NCBI GenBank assembly: GCA_963169455.1
Contig: CAUJDW010000144.1
Coordinates: 1 to 53,630, forward strand
Length of the DNA stretch: 53,630 nucleotides
Reading direction: 5' to 3'
Source of the DNA: Bacteroidota bacterium
Lineage (GTDB): Bacteria; Bacteroidota; Bacteroidia; Chitinophagales; Saprospiraceae
The notes under the pieces were generated by a model. That model was not told the DNA's origin. It was given only the letters and a program-made list of their open reading frames with translations, and searched no databases. Positions 50,076 to 53,630 of this stretch are shown piece by piece. The translations under genes were made by a program, and so were the position numbers. Numbering within the stretch: position 1 is the stretch's first letter; every line of letters starts with the position of its first letter.

Positions 50076-50228
50076 TGACGGAAGTAACCCTGAAACCTGT
50101 AATCTTTTAACCCACCGGAGAAAAAGGCAGGCGCGCCCCCGCTGCAAAGAACTTCGCCCCTGCCGCCAGGCATACCACAACGGCCCCCTCTGCCGTTTAT
50201 CCCTCATAAACGCCTGATGAATAATCCT

Positions 50229-51821
50229 ATGAAAACCGCTTACTCAATCCTCCTTTGCTTTTTTCTTTTTTCTCTGCTGGCCTCCCCTCCGGCAATTGCG
50301 CAGCCGGCCGACACCATCATGCAGAACTGGCATCGGCAAGACCGCAAGGAACCGACAAAAGATGAGGTGTTGCTGAAGGTGAAAGTGCTGAATGCGCATA
50401 GCCGCCTGGTTCCCAACCTGGATCTGTGGGTAGTCCACAGCAAAACCGGCCGGGCCTGGTACGGGCGTACCGACGAGAATGGCGAAGTGTATTTTCTCCT
50501 TCCCCGGGGCGAGGATTTTCGAATCGACGCCGCCGATGAGCGGGATCTCCGGAGCTTTCGCACCATAAACGACAAGTTTGTAAAAAGCGTCATTTCCGTG
50601 GAGTACATTCCCCGGGAATTCACCGAAGAGCAGCGCAATGACACCGTTTTCCAGAAGGTCTCGCCCGCGCAGGCGCCAACCCGCAGCCGGGTGCTCACCC
50701 TGCTGCAGGTGCTCGATTTCGACGAGAAGCCCCTGGCCGGAGAGGAATTGTTTTTCCGGATGAAGGAAAGCGGGCTGGTTTATGCCGCCATGACGGATGA
50801 ATCGGGCAGGGCGGCCCTGATGCTGCCCAAAGGCGACAGCGTTTCCCTCAGCACCCGTTTCGTGGCCGGGCTGTCGGATTTCTTCCTGCGCCCGAGCGAT
50901 TACAACGAGAAGCTGACGCTGACTTACCACACCATCGGCACGAAGGCCATCCTGGCCCGCGAGGCGGAAAGGGCCCGCCAACTGGCCATTCGCGATTCGC
51001 TGTACCGCCTGGAGCGCATGCGCGATTCCCTGGTTTTCCTGCGCGACTCCCTTCGGCTGCTGTCCGGCAAGGGTGATTTCCTCCACATGCTGGGGTTCGG
51101 CCTGTCGCCGGAAACGGTAAAGCGACAGATCGCCGAACGCGCTGCCCATGAAAAAGACATGCTCGCCAAAGACGGGCGCTACTTCGAAAAGGCCGGCGAC
51201 GAGATCAAAGCCGCCCTCTACCGCAAACGAGACGAGTGGTCCAACAAAGTCATCGTCACCGACCTGACCGGGAGCATGTACCCCTATATGGACCAGATAC
51301 TGCTCTGGCACGCCCTGGCGCTCATCCCCGGCGAGCAAAACCGCTATATCTTCTTCAACGACGGGGATATGCAGCCGGAATCGGATAAAAAAATCGGCGC
51401 TGCAGGGGGAATTTACCTGACGGAAAAAATGGATATGGACAATCTGCTGGCCACCATGAGGACAACCATGGAAGCCGGCTACGGTGGGGCCGACCCCGAA
51501 AACGACCTGGAGGCCCTGCTGGAAGGCGTCCGCCTGATGGGCGAAATGGATGAACTCATCCTCATTGCCGATAATTACAGCGATGTGCGCGATATCGAAT
51601 TGTTGAGCCATCTCAAAGCCCCGGTGCGCATCGTACTGGCCGGCGCCGAAGAGGGCGTCAACGAAGACTACCTCGAGATCGCCTATCGAACCGGCGGCTC
51701 CATACACACACTGAGCGAAGATATTTCCGAACTTTCCAACCTGGCCGATGGCGAGGCCATCACCATCGGCGCTTACCGCTATCTGGTGAACAAGGGCAAA
51801 TTCCTGCAGATGCAGGAGTAA
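50229..51821 (+). CDS. Exported vWA-like protein with two Ig-like modules
   Basis: A 530-residue secreted protein. A signal peptide (MKTAYSILLCFFLFSLLASPPAIAQ) is followed by two CarboxypepD/Ig-like modules (about 45-105 and about 150-215), each ending with a similar phrase (GRTDENGEVYFLLPRGED; AMTDESGRAALMLPKGDS). A helical coil with three RDSL repeats (RDSLYRLERMRDSLVFLRDSL, about 250-272) comes next. The C-terminal half (about 335-490) looks like a von Willebrand A domain with a MIDAS-like motif IVTDLTGSM (D-x-T-x-S) followed by WHALALIPGEQNRYIFFND and later LILIADNYSD. It could bind a partner through metal. The second ATG at 50229 starts the signal peptide; an ATG at 50217 in frame is also possible. 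It follows the sigma/anti-sigma pair but after a repeat-rich gap, so it may be independent. Confidence 0.72.
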   Translation: MKTAYSILLCFFLFSLLASPPAIAQPADTIMQNWHRQDRKEPTKDEVLLKVKVLNAHSRLVPNLDLWVVHSKTGRAWYGRTDENGEVYFLLPRGEDFRIDAADERDLRSFRTINDKFVKSVISVEYIPREFTEEQRNDTVFQKVSPAQAPTRSRVLTLLQVLDFDEKPLAGEELFFRMKESGLVYAAMTDESGRAALMLPKGDSVSLSTRFVAGLSDFFLRPSDYNEKLTLTYHTIGTKAILAREAERARQLAIRDSLYRLERMRDSLVFLRDSLRLLSGKGDFLHMLGFGLSPETVKRQIAERAAHEKDMLAKDGRYFEKAGDEIKAALYRKRDEWSNKVIVTDLTGSMYPYMDQILLWHALALIPGEQNRYIFFNDGDMQPESDKKIGAAGGIYLTEKMDMDNLLATMRTTMEAGYGGADPENDLEALLEGVRLMGEMDELILIADNYSDVRDIELLSHLKAPVRIVLAGAEEGVNEDYLEIAYRTGGSIHTLSEDISELSNLADGEAITIGAYRYLVNKGKFLQMQE

Positions 51822-51994
51822 GTAGTTGGACACATTTATTGTAACTCATACTACTTCGGAAATACGGCGTCAATAGCGTTGTTCCTGGGGCTAGGGTTAT
51901 ATTGCTATATTGCTATATTGTTATATTGTTATATTGTTATATTGCTATATTGTTATATTGCTATATTGTTCTGCTAAATATGTCCAACTACTTA
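51819..51994. repeat. 19-bp inverted repeat enclosing an 8-bp microsatellite
   Basis: TAAGTAGTTGGACACATTT at 51819-51837 is the reverse complement of 51976-51994 at 18 of 19 positions. The left arm begins with the stop codon of the vWA gene. Inside, the octamer YTATATTG is repeated nine times without interruption at 51897-51968. The flanks show no target duplication. It could be a miniature element, a VNTR or a long stem-loop. In one frame the array encodes a hydrophobic peptide, which is regarded as accidental. Confidence 0.8.
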
Positions 51995-52246
51995 GTGCTG
52001 CTCAAAAAACAAATCCTGATTTTTTACTTTTTTGAAACCCCCGCTCTGAATGCCCGTAACAAAACATTTAATACCTCGCTGTGGAAGGTTTTGCACAAAA
52101 CTTTGTGGCGCGGCGAAGTATATGCCGCACCGGCAGCCAGGTTTGCTCAAAACCGACTACCGGCCGGTATGACACTCCATCCTGAGATGTAGCAGAGCCG
52201 CCGGGCATTTTGCCGGGCGAGCAATTTAGCGAAAAACAAAGTGCAC
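51995..52246. other. A/T-rich intergenic stretch before the small secreted protein
   Basis: I see no gene. A short palindrome (GTTTTG-CA-CAAAAC at about 52089) and A/T-rich segments are present, but no clear promoter. Confidence 0.4.
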
Positions 52247-52675
52247 ATGAAGCAGTTGATCATCACATTAGCCCTCTTTTTGCCGGTTCTGGCCGGCGCT
52301 CAGTTTTCCGGCAGCCCTACCCCGAAAGGCTTGACCGTCATCGTCACCGACGGCACGATGGATGCCAGGCACAGCCCCCAGCGCCCGCCGGGCAACGGCA
52401 GGTTCCAGGACCCCATCCGCCCCCTGGGCATGGTTGACGCCATACAGGCCGGAGCCTTCGTCGAACGGCCCGATTATGGGCTGACGGGTTTCATCCTCAT
52501 CTTTTGCGTCAACGATACGGTGGGGGGCAAGCAGGGATCCTACACCATCAACGGGCAAACCTACCGGGGGATCTACCGCCTCATCCGCCAGAAGATAAGA
52601 GTTGACGAGAAGATTCCGGAGGGGATGACGGCCTACAGGCTGGCCGGCACAGTGTTTTTTCTCGGCATTTCCTGA
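52247..52675 (+). CDS. Small secreted protein of unknown function
   Basis: A 142-residue protein. The start at 52247 gives a signal peptide (MKQLIITLALFLPVLAGAQFS); a GTG two codons earlier is possible. The mature part contains VTDGTMDARHSPQRP and CVNDTVGGKQG, and an even mixture of strands and turns, but no family motif I recognise. A terminator-like hairpin follows. It appears to stand alone. Confidence 0.65.
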   Translation: MKQLIITLALFLPVLAGAQFSGSPTPKGLTVIVTDGTMDARHSPQRPPGNGRFQDPIRPLGMVDAIQAGAFVERPDYGLTGFILIFCVNDTVGGKQGSYTINGQTYRGIYRLIRQKIRVDEKIPEGMTAYRLAGTVFFLGIS

Positions 52676-52684
52676 CCCGGGGGG

Positions 52685-52719
52685 CCGGAGGTTCGGCGGC
52701 GCATCCGGAATTTTTTTTT
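52685..52719 (+). terminator. Rho-independent terminator after the small secreted gene
   Basis: CCGGA (52685-52689) pairs with TCCGG (52704-52708), followed by AA and nine T residues (52711-52719). The stem is short, but the T-run is strong. Confidence 0.55.
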
Positions 52720-52754
52720 AAATTACCTCCCTTGTTCACCAACACGGATGCTGC

Positions 52755-53630
52755 ATGAGCCTTCCAGGCCAGAGAGTGCGTAAGTTCGGCACGGCGCCGG
52801 TGTTTTTTACGGCCATTTCCACCATACTCGGGGCCATCATGTTCCTGCGTTTCGGTTTTGCCGTAGGGCAGGTGGGCCTGATGGGCGCCTTTATCCTCAT
52901 TCTCATCGGCCACGCGGTGACCATCCCTACGGCCATGGCCATCGGGGAGATAGCGACCAACCAGAAGGTGGAAGGGGGCGGCGAATACTACATCATGTCC
53001 CGCTCTTTCGGGTTGGTGATCGGCTCCGCCATCGGCACGGCGCTCTATTTCTCGCAGGCCATCAGTGTAGCCTTTTACATCATTGCCTTTGCGGAAGCCT
53101 TCACCTCCCTGTTTGAATACCTGCGCGCCAATTTCGATTTGCCGCCCGCTATCGACTGGCTGCTCACCCTGAAACAAACAGTCAGCATTCCCGCCCTTTT
53201 CATCCTGACGGCTGCCGTATTGTCCAAAGGCGCCAGCCTGGGTGTAAAGATGCTGTATGTGGTGGTGGGCACCCTCTTCCTGTCTCTGGCGGCTTTTTTT
53301 GCCGGCGAAACGGACTACAGCCGGCAACACCGGCTGGACTGGTTCGCAAACATCTCGGAACGCCAGCTTGAAAGCCGGCCGGCGCTTCCGGCGCCGGATA
53401 CTGCCGCGCTTTCGATATCGGGGGATACCCTGCCTGACGATTATCCCAACCCCAACACGCCACAGCTGCAGCCTGCCCGGGCAGGCCTGCAGGCAGAGGA
53501 GGAACCCTCTCCATTGGAACACTTTGGTTTCTTTGCGGTTTTCGCCATCATTTTCCCAGCCTTTACCGGCATGACCGCCGGGGTAGGGCTGTCGGGCGTC
53601 CTGAAAAACCCCGGCAGATCCCTGCCGCTG
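52755..53630 (+). CDS. Cation-chloride cotransporter-type permease (partial)
   Basis: The first 292 residues of a large inner-membrane transporter; the gene continues beyond the right edge. The opening RVRKFGTAPVFFTAISTILGAIMFLRFGFAVGQ and the motif AMAIGEIATNQKVEGGGEYYIMSRSF match the APC-superfamily/cation-chloride-cotransporter (SLC12-like) group, as does FAIIFPAFTGMTAGVGLSGVLKNP near the end. At least five helices are visible. A hydrophilic segment of about 70 residues (about 185-255, rich in Pro and acidic residues) sits between two helices and is longer than in many bacterial permeases. The ATG at 52755 is the only good start; no strong ribosome-binding site is visible. The ion specificity cannot be told without the rest. 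Confidence 0.85.
   Translation, partial: MSLPGQRVRKFGTAPVFFTAISTILGAIMFLRFGFAVGQVGLMGAFILILIGHAVTIPTAMAIGEIATNQKVEGGGEYYIMSRSFGLVIGSAIGTALYFSQAISVAFYIIAFAEAFTSLFEYLRANFDLPPAIDWLLTLKQTVSIPALFILTAAVLSKGASLGVKMLYVVVGTLFLSLAAFFAGETDYSRQHRLDWFANISERQLESRPALPAPDTAALSISGDTLPDDYPNPNTPQLQPARAGLQAEEEPSPLEHFGFFAVFAIIFPAFTGMTAGVGLSGVLKNPGRSLPL

Larger units (their letters stand above)
49885..50228. other. Intergenic region with REP-like palindromes
   Basis: There is no gene in this stretch. TGACTTTAT occurs at 49900-49908 and 49916-49924 as part of a 16-bp near-tandem repeat. Two large inverted repeats (49969-50020 and 50037-50075) fill the middle. Confidence 0.6.

Noticed and set aside
50244-51833. A 529-residue leftward frame opposite the vWA gene
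   Set aside because: Shadow of the exported protein; no signal or motifs of its own.
51902-52192. A 96-residue Tyr/Leu/Ile-rich frame across the octamer array
   Set aside because: The hydrophobic part is a direct read-out of the microsatellite, and no ribosome-binding site or homologue is apparent.

Overview
The window is about 53.6 kb of GC-rich chromosomal DNA from a Bacteroidota member. It most resembles the high-GC Saprospiria/Lewinella-type lineage, which is an inference from gene content and not a database result. Supporting signs are a RicT-type PSP1 protein with the Cys-rich N-terminus seen in this phylum, a PiT phosphate transporter with a PhoU-like tail, DUF1080 and lipocalin-like lipoproteins, CarboxypepD-type repeats, and several promoters of the Bacteroidota form TTTG-N17..21-TAnnTTTG with weak or absent Shine-Dalgarno sequences. 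I saw no rRNA, tRNA, CRISPR array, intact transposase or prophage. The high GC content produces many long antisense reading frames, which were left out.

Layout. 1-4.5 kb: a MITE-like inverted-repeat element, a glucosaminidase, a CBS-pair protein and two tandem MacB/FtsX-type ABC permeases without an ATPase. 4.5-11.7 kb: a leftward fatty-acid oxidation operon (tetR, acyl-CoA dehydrogenase, thiolase, FadJ-like protein) with a palindrome on the tetR promoter, followed by a Tat-exported PLP aminotransferase. 11.8-20.2 kb: an MsrB-MsrA fusion, then a formate dehydrogenase module made of a NuoE-NuoF-type beta subunit, a Cys-type molybdenum alpha subunit, a sigma-54 enhancer-binding regulator of FhlA type and an OsmC-family protein. 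A near-consensus sigma-54 promoter with an upstream inverted repeat precedes the OsmC gene, and a weaker sigma-54-like site precedes the dehydrogenase. This is the most coherent candidate regulatory system in the window.

20.3-39 kb: PiT transporter, AsnA, an adenylate/guanylate cyclase-TPR protein, tryptophanase, a nucleoid-associated protein, DUF1080 and OmpA lipoprotein/envelope genes, a TlpA-like thioredoxin, a metallophosphoesterase with an altered GNHD motif, a secreted endonuclease I, a two-repeat lipocalin-like lipoprotein, an alpha/beta hydrolase overlapping an acyl-CoA synthetase, a sugar/H+ MFS porter and an AlkD-like DNA glycosylase. The acyl-CoA synthetase could feed the beta-oxidation operon.

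39-53.6 kb: housekeeping genes dapD, lpdA, ricT, holB, queD and a parC-like topoisomerase subunit; then an ECF sigma factor translationally overlapped by a membrane protein that joins anti-sigma-like repeats, one transmembrane helix and a putative beta-barrel; then REP-like palindromes, an exported vWA-domain protein, a 19-bp inverted repeat enclosing nine copies of an 8-bp microsatellite, a small secreted protein and the start of a cation-chloride-cotransporter-type permease that runs off the right edge.
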